Shown here in pieces: positions 1-8,995 of a stretch of DNA of 64,000 nucleotides. Both the position numbers and the translations under genes were made by a program. How positions within the stretch are numbered: the stretch's first letter is position 1; each line of letters opens with the position of its first letter. This stretch comes from Palleronia sediminis (lineage in GTDB: Bacteria; Pseudomonadota; Alphaproteobacteria; Rhodobacterales; Rhodobacteraceae): NCBI RefSeq assembly GCF_004358695.1, contig NZ_SNAA01000004.1, forward strand, positions 1 to 64,000, given 5' to 3'. The notes below the pieces were generated by a model, which was not told the origin of the DNA, did not search any database, and saw only the letters and a list, made by a program, of their open reading frames with translations.

Positions 1-46
1 GGTACTGCGTCTCAAGACGTGGGAGAGTAGGTCACCGCCAGACCTG
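1..46 (+). rRNA. rrf: 5S ribosomal RNA, 3' end (partial)
   Basis: The first ~46 bases match the 3' third of alphaproteobacterial 5S rRNA: a GGTACTGCGTCTCAAGACGT segment, then GGGAGAGTAGGTCACCGCCAG. The rest of the gene and the upstream rRNA operon lie outside the window. A rho-independent terminator follows ~40 bp downstream, which marks the end of the rrn operon. The exact 3' end is uncertain by a few bases. Confidence 0.9.
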
Positions 47-83
47 GCGAACGACATCTAAACGTATCTCTGAAACGATACAA

Positions 84-113
84 AACACCCCCGCCAGAAA
101 TGGCGGGGGTGTT
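84..113 (+). terminator. rho-independent terminator of the rRNA operon
   Basis: A perfect 13-bp stem (AACACCCCCGCCA / TGGCGGGGGTGTT) closes a 4-nt GAAA loop. It sits about 40 bp after the 5S rRNA end, so it should end rrn transcription before the downstream protein genes. The T-run after the stem is short, as is common in GC-rich genomes with very stable stems. Confidence 0.85.
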
Positions 114-175
114 CGTGTGTTCGGGGGGCAAGAATCCGGTGGCGGAGCGATGGCGAAAGGGCGTACCCCAAGGCC

Positions 176-1000
176 ATGTTGCCCAAGGACGTCAATCCGG
201 ATCGCCGCGCCTATGTGACCCTCGTCACGGCCGACAGCTATCTTCCGGGCGCGCGTGCATTGGTGAACTCGCTGAAGCTGAGCGGCACGGCAGCAGATAT
301 CGTCGTGATGCACGACCCTGGGATCGACCTGGCCGGGCTCGACGATCTCGCGACGCGCGGCGCCCGGCTCGTTCCCGTTGAGCTGCCAAGATTGTCCCGC
401 GAGTTCCATGAACTACACGAACGCGGGAATCTCCATGGCCGCGCCCCCTTTTCCAAGGGGAACAAGCCGGCGTTCCATGTGCCCTTGCACAATTTTGCCA
501 AGCTACGTCTTTGGCAGCTCGATTACGACGCGTTGGTTTATATCGATGCCGATGCCATCGTCCTGCGGAATTGCGATCGGCTTTTTTCGTACCCGCAATT
601 CTGTGCCGCGCCCAACCTGTACGAAAGCCTCGTCGATTTCGGTCGGCTCAATTCCGGCGTATTCACGGCACGGCCAGACCCCGCGATCTATGAAGATATG
701 CTGCGCGTTCTGGATCGACCGGGAAAATTCTGGCGTCGTACCGACCAGACCTTCCTCGAAGAATACTTCCCCGACTGGCATGGCCTGCCGATCTATTACA
801 ACATGATGCAGTATGTCTGGCTCAACCTCCCCGAGATATGGCGATGGCAGGATATCAGGATCGTGCATTTTCAATATGAAAAGCCCTGGGACACGCCGCA
901 TGACAAAAGCTCGCGGCTCCTGCCCCTGATCGAGCTCTGGCGCGCTTTCGAACGCGGCCACGACATTCCCGATCTCTCGACCCTGCCACCGCCCCCATGA
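176..1000 (+). CDS. glycosyltransferase family 8 / glycogenin-like protein
   Basis: This is a 274-aa cytosolic protein with no signal peptide. The N-terminus (RAYVTLVTADSYLPGARAL) is typical of the GT8/glycogenin nucleotide-sugar-binding fold, and the Mn-binding DxD motif is at residues 124-126 (YIDADAIVL). A lysine-rich GNKPAFHVPLHNFAKL stretch and the C-terminal H-F-x-Y-E-K-P-W motif also fit the family, which transfers a sugar from a UDP- or GDP-sugar. It overlaps the next gene by 4 bp, so the two are probably co-translated. The acceptor is unknown; a polysaccharide or glycolipid is plausible. The pair lies between the 5S rRNA and tRNA-fMet genes, an unusual place for coding genes. Confidence 0.85.
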   Translation: MLPKDVNPDRRAYVTLVTADSYLPGARALVNSLKLSGTAADIVVMHDPGIDLAGLDDLATRGARLVPVELPRLSREFHELHERGNLHGRAPFSKGNKPAFHVPLHNFAKLRLWQLDYDALVYIDADAIVLRNCDRLFSYPQFCAAPNLYESLVDFGRLNSGVFTARPDPAIYEDMLRVLDRPGKFWRRTDQTFLEEYFPDWHGLPIYYNMMQYVWLNLPEIWRWQDIRIVHFQYEKPWDTPHDKSSRLLPLIELWRAFERGHDIPDLSTLPPPP

Positions 1001-1851
1001 GGATCGCGATCACCGGAGGCACGGGCCTGGTCGGAAAGTTCATGGTCGAGCGCGCGTTGGCCGAGGGGCATCAGGTTCTGCTGCTAGGCCGCACGCCCCC
1101 CCCGCCGATCTGGCGGAACCTTGGGATTGGACATGTGCGATGGCAGCTCGGGGACCGACCACCTGAATTGCCCGTCGATCTTCTGGTTCATTGCGCGTTT
1201 CATCACGTTCCGGGCCGATATCGCGGGGGCGAAGGTGCGGACCCCGAGCTGTTTCGACGGCTGAATGTCGACGGCACCTTGGCGCTGTTCGAGGCTGCAC
1301 CGCATGTCCGAATCGCGTTTCTCTCGTCGCGCGCGGTCTATGGCCCCGGCCCCCGTGCCGAGCGTCCGAACGAGGCTACGCCACTCAAACCCGATACCCT
1401 CTATGGCAGGGTCAAGGCCGAGGTCGAGGCGTATCTCGCGCCACGCGACGCGGTGTCGCTGCGCGCGACAGGCGTCTATGGCCCACCCGCGCCGTGGCAA
1501 AGGCATAAATGGGCCGAACTCTTCGACAATTTCCGCGCCGGTCGCCGGATCGCACCGCGCTGCGGAACCGAAGTTCATGGCGCGGATCTGTGGCAAGCGT
1601 TGTCACTTGCCATCGACGCGGGCCACATCGGCCCGCTCAACGTGTCGGACCTGATCCTCGACCGCGCAGACCTGCTGCATCGCTATGCGGAAATCAGCCG
1701 CATGACCGGCAAGCTGCCGCCACACGCGCCCTTCGACCCCGCAAGCGAGATGGATTGCTCCTTACTTCAGGGTCTAGGATGGCGCCCGAAAGGGAGCGCG
1801 GGCCTAGACGAAACGCTCGCACAAATCACCGCCGCGGAACGCAATCTTTGA
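997..1851 (+). CDS. NAD-dependent epimerase/dehydratase (extended SDR)
   Basis: This 284-aa protein starts MRIAITGGTGLVGKF, with the GxxGxxG dinucleotide-binding loop at residues 7-13. The SDR catalytic Tyr-Lys pair is YGRVK (Y136/K140), and a Ser-rich strand (LSSRAVYG) precedes it. It is somewhat shorter than typical sugar epimerases (about 310-340 aa). The start codon overlaps the stop of the glycosyltransferase (ATGA), suggesting coupled translation and a joint role in making and transferring a modified sugar. The nucleotide-sugar substrate cannot be read from the sequence. A TTGCAC/TATCCA promoter for tRNA-fMet may begin just after its stop. Confidence 0.85.
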   Translation: MRIAITGGTGLVGKFMVERALAEGHQVLLLGRTPPPPIWRNLGIGHVRWQLGDRPPELPVDLLVHCAFHHVPGRYRGGEGADPELFRRLNVDGTLALFEAAPHVRIAFLSSRAVYGPGPRAERPNEATPLKPDTLYGRVKAEVEAYLAPRDAVSLRATGVYGPPAPWQRHKWAELFDNFRAGRRIAPRCGTEVHGADLWQALSLAIDAGHIGPLNVSDLILDRADLLHRYAEISRMTGKLPPHAPFDPASEMDCSLLQGLGWRPKGSAGLDETLAQITAAERNL

Positions 1852-1864
1852 CGCCGAGAACCCC

Positions 1865-1893
1865 TTGCACCCACGCTGCACACGGTCTATCCA
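1865..1893 (+). promoter_or_regulatory. putative sigma-70 promoter for tRNA-fMet
   Basis: TTGCAC (1865-1870) and TATCCA (1888-1893) are separated by 17 bp and lie just upstream of tRNA-fMet. Because the rrn terminator and two protein genes separate the tRNA from the 5S gene, it probably needs its own promoter. The predicted start would fall within a few bases of the mature tRNA 5' end. Assignment is by eye only. Confidence 0.35.
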
Positions 1894-1898
1894 CCCCC

Positions 1899-1975
<77 letters not shown>

Positions 1976-2379
1976 AATCTCCCTGTGTACCGTCAATCAT
2001 ACACGCAGCCTATCGGCGCGGCATTGGCGTTTCCCGCGCCTGCTGAAGCCCGAAGGTCCGCCGTGTTGCGTTACGGATACATCCCCGCAGTTTACCCCCC
2101 CCGTGACGCTCTCCCTCGCGAGCGGTCGCCTCGCGGGGCAAACTTCGCTCCGATTGCATAACGCCAAGCCAGCCACTAACTTACGCCCGATCCGCATCGA
2201 TGGCACCCGCCGACGACCCGCATCACGCGGTAGTTTCTTGCCGTTCGAGACCCGCAATGGTTCACCATGTCCGCGAACGATGCCCTCCTCGCCGGACGGT
2301 TCCCGCCAGCGTCGGTGCTTGATTGCGGATTGCCGTCAGCTATGTTTCGCCCTCCGCCGGTAGGAGAGGGGATTTACCG
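1976..2379. other. intergenic region between tRNA-fMet and kbl
   Basis: No convincing gene is visible in these 404 bp; the short open frames show no recognisable protein. A GC hairpin around CCCTCGCGAG...CTCGCGGGG lies near 2110-2140. A strong ribosome binding site (TAGGAGAGGGG, 2361-2371) precedes kbl. I saw no clear riboswitch. Confidence 0.5.
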
Positions 2380-3567
2380 ATGTCCGACCGTTTCATCGCC
2401 GATCTGCGAAGCGCTCTGGCGGAAATCGATTGCGATGGCCTGATGAAGCGTGAGCGGATGATCACCTCGCCGCAGGGCGCCGAGATCACGGTCGACGGGC
2501 GCGAGGTTCTGAACCTCTGCAGCAACAATTATCTCGGCCTTGCCGATCACCCGGACCTGATCCGGGCGGCCTGCGAGGTGATGAACGACAAGGGGTTCGG
2601 CATGGCCTCGGTCCGGTTCATCTGCGGCACCCAGGACCTGCACCGTATACTGGAGCGGAAACTCGCGTCCTTCCTGAAAAAGGACGACGCGATACTGTTT
2701 GCCGCATGCTTCGATGCCAATGGCGGCCTGTTCGAGCCCCTGCTGGGGGCGGAGGACGCGGTTGTCTCGGACAGCCTCAACCATGCCTCGATCATCGATG
2801 GCATACGGCTCTGCCGGGCAAAGCGGTACCGCTATGCAAATAACGACATGGCCGACCTGGAGGCAAAGCTGAGAGAGGCCCGCGACGCCGGCGCGCGGCA
2901 CGTGATGATCGCCACCGACGGGGTGTTCTCGATGGATGGGCACCTGGCTGACCTGCCCGCCATCACGCGGCTGGCGCAGGAACACGAGGCGGTGGTCATG
3001 GTCGACGACTGTCACGCCACGGGGTTCATGGGGCCGAGCGGTGCCGGGACGCCGGATCATTTCGGGGTCGAGGTCGATATCCTTACCGGGACGCTGGGCA
3101 AGGCGCTCGGCGGTGCCCTGGGCGGGTATGTCGCCGGTCCCCAAGCGGTGATCGACCTGCTGCGGCAGCGCGCGCGGCCCTACCTGTTCTCGAACGCCCT
3201 GCCGCCCTCGATCGTGGCCGCGGGCCTCGAGGCAATCCGCCTGGTGGATGAGGGTGCCGCATTGCGCGAGCGGCTGTTCGAGAATGCCGCCTATTGGCGG
3301 AAGGGATTGACCGATCTGGGTTTCGATCTTCTGCCCGGCGAACATCCGATCATACCCGTCATGCTGGGCGAGGCGCCGCTGGCCCAGGAGATGGCCGCCG
3401 GGCTGTTCGAAGAAGGGATCTATGTATCGGGCTTTTTCTACCCGGTGGTGCCTCGGGGACAGGCCCGCATCCGCACGCAGATGAATGCCGTCCTCACCCA
3501 TGCGCAACTCGACCGCGCCCTCGCCGCATTCGCCAGGGTGGGCCGTAGCCTCGGAGTTATCGGATGA
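2380..3567 (+). CDS. kbl: glycine C-acetyltransferase (2-amino-3-ketobutyrate CoA ligase)
   Basis: This 395-aa fold-type I PLP enzyme of the alpha-oxoamine synthase family cleaves 2-amino-3-oxobutyrate with CoA to glycine and acetyl-CoA, the second step of threonine breakdown. Family signatures are [15 protein letters not shown] near the N-terminus, [16 protein letters not shown], and the PLP-binding lysine K241 in [13 protein letters not shown]. The ATG at 2380 was chosen over an upstream in-frame ATG because TAGGAGAGGGG lies 8 bp before it and the protein then starts like other Kbl proteins. It overlaps tdh by 4 bp (ATGA); the kbl-tdh pair is the standard arrangement. Confidence 0.96.
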   Translation: MSDRFIADLRSALAEIDCDGLMKRERMITSPQGAEITVDGREVLNLCSNNYLGLADHPDLIRAACEVMNDKGFGMASVRFICGTQDLHRILERKLASFLKKDDAILFAACFDANGGLFEPLLGAEDAVVSDSLNHASIIDGIRLCRAKRYRYANNDMADLEAKLREARDAGARHVMIATDGVFSMDGHLADLPAITRLAQEHEAVVMVDDCHATGFMGPSGAGTPDHFGVEVDILTGTLGKALGGALGGYVAGPQAVIDLLRQRARPYLFSNALPPSIVAAGLEAIRLVDEGAALRERLFENAAYWRKGLTDLGFDLLPGEHPIIPVMLGEAPLAQEMAAGLFEEGIYVSGFFYPVVPRGQARIRTQMNAVLTHAQLDRALAAFARVGRSLGVIG

Positions 3568-4610
3568 CCCGGCCCAACACGATGAGGGCGTTGGAGAAAT
3601 CCCGCCCCGAAGAGGGGCTCTGGATGGTGCAGGCGCCGATCCCCGAGATCGGCCCGGACGAGGTGCTGATCCGCGTCAATGCGACGGGCATATGCGGCAC
3701 CGATATCCACATCTGGAACTGGGACGACTGGGCCAGAGCCACGGTTCCGGTGCCGATGATCACCGGGCATGAATTCGCGGGCGAGATCGTCGAGATCGGG
3801 CGCAACGTCACCGGGCTTGAGATCGGCCAGCGCTGCTCGGGCGAAGGTCATATGGTGGGCACCGAAAGCCGGCAAAGCCGGTCGGGCAAGTTTCACCTGG
3901 ATCCCGGCACGCGCGGCATCGGCGTGAACGTTCAGGGGGCGTTCGCGGAATACCTCAGACTCCCGGCGTTCAATGTCGTCCCGCTGCCCGATGACATTCC
4001 CGACGAGATCGGCGCGATCCTCGATCCCCTGGGCAATGCGGTCCACACGGCGCTGAGCTATGATTTGCTGGGCGAGGATGTGCTGATCACCGGGGCCGGG
4101 CCGATAGGCATCATGGCGGCCGCGGTGGCGCGCCATGCCGGGGCGCGGAACGTGGTCATCACGGATATCAATCCGGCCCGTCTCGAGCTTGCGGAAAAGG
4201 TCTGCCGATCCGTGCGCGCGGTCGATGTGAGCCGCGAGGATCTGAGCGACGTGGTTCACGAACTGGGCATGAAGCAGGGTTTCGATGTCGGGCTCGAGAT
4301 GTCGGGAAGCCAGCAGGCGCTGGACCAGATGGTCGCCAGTCTCGTCATGGGTGGCAAGATCGCGCTCTTGGGCATACCGCCGGGCAAATCGCCGGTGGAC
4401 TGGTCGCGCATCGTGTTCAAGGCGATCACGATCAAGGGCGTTTACGGACGCGAGATGTTCGAGACCTGGTACAAGATGATCGCGATGCTGCAGAACGGGC
4501 TGGATATCAGCCAGGTGATCACGCATCGGATGGACGCGACTGCGTATGAGGACGGCTTTGCCGCGATGAAAAGCGGCCAATCCGGCAAGGTGGTGCTGCA
4601 CTGGCGCTGA
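3564..4610 (+). CDS. tdh: L-threonine 3-dehydrogenase
   Basis: This 348-aa zinc-dependent medium-chain dehydrogenase oxidises L-threonine with NAD+ to 2-amino-3-ketobutyrate, the substrate of Kbl encoded just upstream. Catalytic zinc ligands are present: C44 ([13 protein letters not shown]) and H69-E70 (TGHEFAGE). The nucleotide-binding region [17 protein letters not shown] and the tail [12 protein letters not shown] are typical. Oddly, the structural-zinc loop that carries four cysteines in the E. coli enzyme is replaced: the aligned positions are G99, S102, S105 and D113. Overall length and other motifs are normal, so the enzyme is probably active but lacks the structural zinc. Confidence 0.95.
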   Translation: MTRPNTMRALEKSRPEEGLWMVQAPIPEIGPDEVLIRVNATGICGTDIHIWNWDDWARATVPVPMITGHEFAGEIVEIGRNVTGLEIGQRCSGEGHMVGTESRQSRSGKFHLDPGTRGIGVNVQGAFAEYLRLPAFNVVPLPDDIPDEIGAILDPLGNAVHTALSYDLLGEDVLITGAGPIGIMAAAVARHAGARNVVITDINPARLELAEKVCRSVRAVDVSREDLSDVVHELGMKQGFDVGLEMSGSQQALDQMVASLVMGGKIALLGIPPGKSPVDWSRIVFKAITIKGVYGREMFETWYKMIAMLQNGLDISQVITHRMDATAYEDGFAAMKSGQSGKVVLHWR

Positions 4611-4660
4611 CCGGGGCACCCGCGCCGTCGAGGACGTCGATCTGTGCGGATGGCGCGGCG

Positions 4661-5125
4661 TTATCCTAGCGGGATCGGGCGCTGTTCCTCGATCGCCTCC
4701 ATGGCGAAATAGGACGTCACGGTTTCCAGCTCGATATTCTCGATGAGGCGTTTGTAGACGTCATCATAGCCCGCCATGTCGTGGACGATGATCTTGAGCA
4801 GGTAGTCGTATTCTCCGCCGATGCGGAAGAAGTCGATGACTTCGGGGATGGCCGAGACATGCTTGCGGAACAGTTGCAGCCATCCTGCCGAATGATGCCG
4901 CGTCTTGATCATCGAGAACACGACGAACCCGCCGCCCAGTCTTTCGCGATCGATCACCACGGTGCGTTTGCGGATCGCGCCGGATGTCTCGAGCGCCTTG
5001 AGGCGACGCCAGCAGGCATTCTGCGAAAGCCCGACCCTGTCGGCGAGTGCGCGCTGGGACAAGGACGCATCGCGCTGAAGCTCCTCGAGGATTCGAAAAT
5101 CAAAATGATCGAGGTCATGCGCCAT
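4661..5125 (-). CDS. Lrp/AsnC family transcriptional regulator
   Basis: This 154-aa protein has an N-terminal winged helix-turn-helix (about residues 5-60, LSQRALADRVGLSQNACWRRLKALE) and a C-terminal RAM/effector domain (about 65-150, including GEYDYLLKIIVHDMAGYDDVYKRLIE). This is the standard Lrp/AsnC layout, binding DNA and sensing an amino acid or similar ligand. The start at 5125 gives the usual length; a longer in-frame reading has no family support. It faces away from the class V PLP enzyme at 5228, so it probably controls that gene and perhaps the catabolic run beyond it. It converges with tdh. Confidence 0.92.
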   Translation of the reverse strand: MAHDLDHFDFRILEELQRDASLSQRALADRVGLSQNACWRRLKALETSGAIRKRTVVIDRERLGGGFVVFSMIKTRHHSAGWLQLFRKHVSAIPEVIDFFRIGGEYDYLLKIIVHDMAGYDDVYKRLIENIELETVTSYFAMEAIEEQRPIPLG

Positions 5126-5136
5126 ACGCAGATCAT

Positions 5137-5199
5137 ATGACCCAAAAACAGCTACTTCAACGAGAAAAACGGTGATGTTTTTTGCGCCAAGTAGGTCAT
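5137..5199. promoter_or_regulatory. putative operator region between lrp-type gene and PLP enzyme
   Basis: The short divergent intergenic region holds an inverted pair ATGACC (5137-5142) and GGTCAT (5194-5199) flanking an A/T-rich centre with A- and T-runs. This arrangement is compatible with cooperative binding of an Lrp-type regulator. No consensus was tested. Confidence 0.3.
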
Positions 5200-5227
5200 G
5201 CTCGGCTCGATCCAGACAGGGAACGAC

Positions 5228-6688
5228 ATGACCGCGCTCGACGATTTCAAGGCTTCGCTGCAAGGCGCCGACGTGCATGAACGCGTCCGCGCGGGGCTGA
5301 TCGGCGAGGATGCCCGGATCGACGGGCCGTTCGGGTCGCGGCCGATGATCTATGCCGACTATGTGGCATCGGGCCGTGCGCTGGCGCAGGTCGAGGATTT
5401 CATCCGCAATTCCGTTTTGCCCTACTACGCCAACACCCATACGCAGGCGTCGTTCTGCGGCGAATACATGACGAAACTGCGCGAGGCGGCGCGGGCCGAG
5501 ATCGCGCGTCTGACCGGCGCCGATGCGGGCATGAGCGTGGTGTTCACCGGTTCGGGTTCGACCGCCGGGATAAACCGCATCGCGGGCCTTCTGGACCTTG
5601 CGGCCATGGCGCGTCAGGGGCAGCGCGTGGTGGTGCTGACAGGCCCTTACGAGCATCATTCCAACATCCTGCCCTGGCGCGAAACCGGCGCCGAGGTGAT
5701 CGAGATTGCCGAGGCGCCCGGCGGCGGTGTCGACATGGCGGCGCTCGAAATGGCGCTCAGGACGTCGCAGGGCGCGGCGCGGATCGTCGGGACGTTTTCG
5801 GCCGCGTCGAACGTGACCGGCATCCTGACCGATGTGGATGCCGTGACGCGGATGCTGCGCGCGCATGGCGCGCTGGCCATCTGGGATTACGGCTGTGCCG
5901 GCCCTTATCGCGACATGAACATGAAGGCGGGGACCGATGCGCAGAAGGATGCCATCGTGTTCTCGGCGCACAAGTTCCCCGGCGGCCCCGGTTCCAGCGG
6001 TGTCGCGGTCATTCGGGACGGGATCGCCTGCCGGTTGACGCCGACGCTGCCGGGCGGCGGCACGGTCAGTTTCGTGTCGCCCTGGGGGCATGTCTATTCC
6101 GACAGGCTGTCTGCGCGGGAGGAAGGCGGAACGCCGAACGTGATCGGCGATATCCGCACTGCCCTGGCGATGCTGATCAAGGAGGCGCTTGGCCAGGACT
6201 GGCTGGATGCGCGGCAGACGGAACTCAGGCAACGCGCGCTCGAGGTCTGGGCGCGCAACGATCGGATCGAGTTGTTGGGCATCCCGGATGCCGCCGCGCT
6301 GCCCATCTTTTCGTTCCGGGTTCGGGATGGGCAGGGGAGGCTGGTGCATCACCAGTTCTTTACCCGCTTGCTCAGCGATCTGACGGGGGTCCAGGCCCGC
6401 GGCGGTTGCGCCTGCGCGGGGCCATACGGCCATCGGTTGCTGGGGCTCGGCCGCGCCGATTCGGATGCGACCATCGCGGCGCTCGCGCAGGGCGAAGAGA
6501 CCGCCAAGCCCGGCTGGGTCAGGTTGAACCTTTCCGCCCTCATGAGCGACGACAAGGCGGATGCCGTCATCGCGGCAGTGGACAGGCTTGCGCGGATCGC
6601 ACCCGATTTCGTCGACGCATACCGGGTCGAGACCAGTACCGCGCGGTTCAAGGCCAAAGACCTCGCCGGGGGCATGCTCGCGTCATGA
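5228..6688 (+). CDS. class V aminotransferase / cysteine desulfurase-like PLP enzyme
   Basis: This 486-aa fold-type I PLP enzyme belongs to the NifS/SufS-like aminotransferase class V group. Visible features are the phosphate-binding region FTGSGSTAGINR, PYEHHSNILPW, the PLP lysine K249 in FSAHKFPGGPGSSG, and a Cys-rich loop GGCACAGPYGH where desulfurases carry the catalytic Cys. At 486 aa it is longer than SufS/IscS (about 400 aa), so a specialised C-S or C-N lyase/aminotransferase is possible. ATG 5228 is preferred because CAGGGA precedes it; an ATG at 5198 would add ten residues. It is divergent from the Lrp-type regulator. Confidence 0.82.
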   Translation: MTALDDFKASLQGADVHERVRAGLIGEDARIDGPFGSRPMIYADYVASGRALAQVEDFIRNSVLPYYANTHTQASFCGEYMTKLREAARAEIARLTGADAGMSVVFTGSGSTAGINRIAGLLDLAAMARQGQRVVVLTGPYEHHSNILPWRETGAEVIEIAEAPGGGVDMAALEMALRTSQGAARIVGTFSAASNVTGILTDVDAVTRMLRAHGALAIWDYGCAGPYRDMNMKAGTDAQKDAIVFSAHKFPGGPGSSGVAVIRDGIACRLTPTLPGGGTVSFVSPWGHVYSDRLSAREEGGTPNVIGDIRTALAMLIKEALGQDWLDARQTELRQRALEVWARNDRIELLGIPDAAALPIFSFRVRDGQGRLVHHQFFTRLLSDLTGVQARGGCACAGPYGHRLLGLGRADSDATIAALAQGEETAKPGWVRLNLSALMSDDKADAVIAAVDRLARIAPDFVDAYRVETSTARFKAKDLAGGMLAS

Positions 6689-7049
6689 TCGCCGCACGGT
6701 CCATTCCGGTGTTTCGCAGGTCGTTCGCCGTCCGGTACCGGCGTCCCGTTCCCGCCCCTGCGCAGGCCGCTGCCCGCATGATCGACCCGGTATCGGTGCC
6801 GTGATGCCGGTGTTGACGCCGAACGCCGGTATGGCGACCATGGCGGGACCGATCCAGCGGGGATCCCATCCCCTGGCCGGTGATCGCGCCGGAACCGAAC
6901 GATCGGGCAAAGGCCTCTATCTGCGCAACCCGCTTTTACACAAGGCGCATCATCGGTATGCCCATGACCGCTAGATCGTCGGCTTTCGAACGGATCGGTT
7001 CGACGATCGGCCCGGCCGCAGCCGAAACCAGAGTCACAGGAAAGACGCC
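6689..7049. other. intergenic region before the monooxygenase-led operon
   Basis: These 361 bp show no convincing gene. An open frame at 6804-6974 (56 codons) has no recognisable protein features or good ribosome binding site. An inverted repeat with GATCGTCG and CGACGATC arms (around 6975-7005) lies ~50 bp before the next start and may be an operator or hairpin. CACAGGAAAGACGCC supplies the ribosome binding site for the next gene. Confidence 0.45.
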
Positions 7050-8516
7050 ATGAAACTCGACACCGCCTCCCCGATCGACGGTCAAGGGCTGCCCCGGCTC
7101 GAGGCGCGGCTGCACGAGGATCTGAGATTCCTCGGCTGGCCCGGCAAGGATTGGGTTCCGGCCCGCGAGGGGATCAGCGACGTGGTCATCATCGGCGGCG
7201 GCATGTGCGGCATGGTGGCGTGGATGGCCCTCAAGACCGGCGGCATCCACAATCTGCGGGTGCTCGACCGCAGCCCGGTCGGACGCGAAGGCCCCTGGCT
7301 GACCTATGCCCGGATGGAAACGCTGCGATCCCCGAAAGAGTTGACCGGCCCCGCCTACGGCCACGGCGCCTTGAGCTTTCAGGCGTGGTATCGCGCGCAG
7401 TTCGGCACCGAGAAATGGGAGTCGCTGGACAAGATCCCGCGCCCGATGTGGATGGATTACCTGAAGTGGTATCGGAGGGTTCTCGAGATCCCGGTGGAAA
7501 ACGGCGTGTCCGTCGACCGGGTCGAACCGGAGGGCGATCTGCTGCGGCTGCATCTATCGGGCGCGCGCGAAAGCTCGATCCTCACGCGCAAGCTCGTCTT
7601 TGCCACCGGGCGCGACGGCACCGGTCGTCCGAATATTCCGGGTTTCGTTCATGGCCTCGACCGCAAGTACTGGGCGCATAGCGCCGACGAGATCGAGTTC
7701 GACCGCCTCAGGGGCAAGCGCGTGGCGGTCGTGGGCGTGGGTGCGTCGGCGGTGGACAACGCGGCCGAGGCGCTCGAACACGGTGCCGCCGAAGTGCGCC
7801 ACCTGATCCGCCGCAAGGAGATGCCCACCATCAACAAGATGATGGGGATCGGTTCCTTCGGCTTCACGGCCGGTTACGCCAGCCTGCCCGACGAATGGCG
7901 CTGGCGCTTCATGCAGTATTCCTTTGCCACCCAGACGCCGCCGCCGCATGGCTCGACAAAGCGGGTCAGCCGCCACCTCAATGCCTACTTCCACTTCGGG
8001 AAGGCTGTGGAAAGCACGGTCGAACGGAATGGCGCGGTTCAGGTCGGCTTTGCCGACGGCACGTCCTACGAGACCGATTTCGTGATCCTCGGCACCGGCT
8101 TTACCATCGATCCCATGTCGCGGACCGAGTTCGGCGACGCGGCCGGCGACATCCTGCTGTGGCAGGACGTCTATACCCCGCCAAAAGACGAGCCCTCGCG
8201 CGACTTGGGGCGCTTTCCCTATCTGAACGAGGATTTCACCTTTCGCGAAAAGGTGCCGGGACAGGCGCCGTGGCTCGGGAATGTCTACTGTTTCAACTAC
8301 GGCGCCTCCGCCAGCCTTGGCAAGGTCAGCGGGGACATCCCCGGCATCTCGGAAGGCGCCGGATGGCTGACGCGCGCGATCGCGGCAAAGCTGTATGCCG
8401 AGGACGTGGCGCTGCATTGGCAGGCCATGCTGGACTATGCCAAGCCCGAGCTCGACGGCAGCGAATGGGTCGCCTCGGAACTGATCTGCGAGGACAGGAA
8501 AGGAAAAGTGGCCTGA
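7050..8516 (+). CDS. FAD/NAD(P)-binding oxidoreductase, flavin monooxygenase-like
   Basis: This 488-aa soluble protein has two Rossmann motifs: GGGMCG after VVIIG near residue 50 for FAD, and GVGASA in VAVVGVGASAVDNAA near residue 230 for NAD(P)H. The tail carries DFVILGTGFTID, the ATG-type motif of flavin-containing monooxygenases and N-hydroxylases. It likely oxidises an N- or S-containing substrate. It heads a run of co-oriented genes (CMD protein, AhpD-like protein, opine-dehydrogenase-like enzyme, polyamine-type ABC importer) and overlaps the next gene by 1 bp, so a catabolic role is inferred. The specific substrate is unknown. Confidence 0.8.
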   Translation: MKLDTASPIDGQGLPRLEARLHEDLRFLGWPGKDWVPAREGISDVVIIGGGMCGMVAWMALKTGGIHNLRVLDRSPVGREGPWLTYARMETLRSPKELTGPAYGHGALSFQAWYRAQFGTEKWESLDKIPRPMWMDYLKWYRRVLEIPVENGVSVDRVEPEGDLLRLHLSGARESSILTRKLVFATGRDGTGRPNIPGFVHGLDRKYWAHSADEIEFDRLRGKRVAVVGVGASAVDNAAEALEHGAAEVRHLIRRKEMPTINKMMGIGSFGFTAGYASLPDEWRWRFMQYSFATQTPPPHGSTKRVSRHLNAYFHFGKAVESTVERNGAVQVGFADGTSYETDFVILGTGFTIDPMSRTEFGDAAGDILLWQDVYTPPKDEPSRDLGRFPYLNEDFTFREKVPGQAPWLGNVYCFNYGASASLGKVSGDIPGISEGAGWLTRAIAAKLYAEDVALHWQAMLDYAKPELDGSEWVASELICEDRKGKVA

Positions 8517-8995
8517 TGGCGCAAGACACGACCGCGTTGCGGGTGGCCGGATCGACAGCCGCCAGCGGGTCTGCCGCCGCCGTCGAGCGGCGCGCGAATA
8601 TCTTCGGGATGACCCAACAGGCAGAGGTTGCGGTGCTGCGCCCGCGGGATTGCGGCCGGTGGCCGCACGGCTTGCGCGCCGCAATGGCCGCGCGGATCGC
8701 GGCGCTGAACGGGGAACCCGAACTCGCCGGGCATTACCGGACGGATGCGGGGGACTACGCCGCGCTCGCCGATCCGTCCGTCGACGGGTCCGGGCAAGGG
8801 CTTGCCGAGGTGATGGCCTTCATGGACAAGGTCGCGGTCGAGACGCGCGACGTTTCCGCGCCCGACATCGCGTCGTTGCAGGCGGCGGGGATCGGCGATG
8901 CCGATATCGTGCGGCTTTGCGAACTGAATGCGTTTCTTGCGTATCAACTCAGGGTGATTGCCGGGCTGCGCGTGCTGAACGAGGTCTACGCATGA
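8516..8995 (+). CDS. CMD-domain protein (Avi_7170-like)
   Basis: This 159-aa protein resembles the carboxymuconolactone decarboxylase-related partner of the paired Avi_7170/Avi_7169 families. It lacks the CxxC redox motif of AhpD but shares the all-helical pattern and the tail FLAYQLRVIAGLRVLNEV. Its ATG overlaps the stop of the monooxygenase (TGATG), and its own stop overlaps the next start (ATGA), indicating translational coupling. The function is not established; with the next protein it may form a heteromeric peroxidase-like or isomerase-like complex. Family assignment is from memory of sequence pattern and was not searched. Confidence 0.65.
   Translation: MAQDTTALRVAGSTAASGSAAAVERRANIFGMTQQAEVAVLRPRDCGRWPHGLRAAMAARIAALNGEPELAGHYRTDAGDYAALADPSVDGSGQGLAEVMAFMDKVAVETRDVSAPDIASLQAAGIGDADIVRLCELNAFLAYQLRVIAGLRVLNEVYA

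Noticed and set aside
2103-2363. Possible small gene between tRNA-fMet and kbl
   Set aside because: Arg/Pro-rich shadow-like translation with no start signal; the region is better read as kbl upstream sequence.
6804-6974. Possible small gene of 56 codons before the monooxygenase
   Set aside because: No ribosome binding site, no recognisable features and unremarkable composition; left as non-coding.
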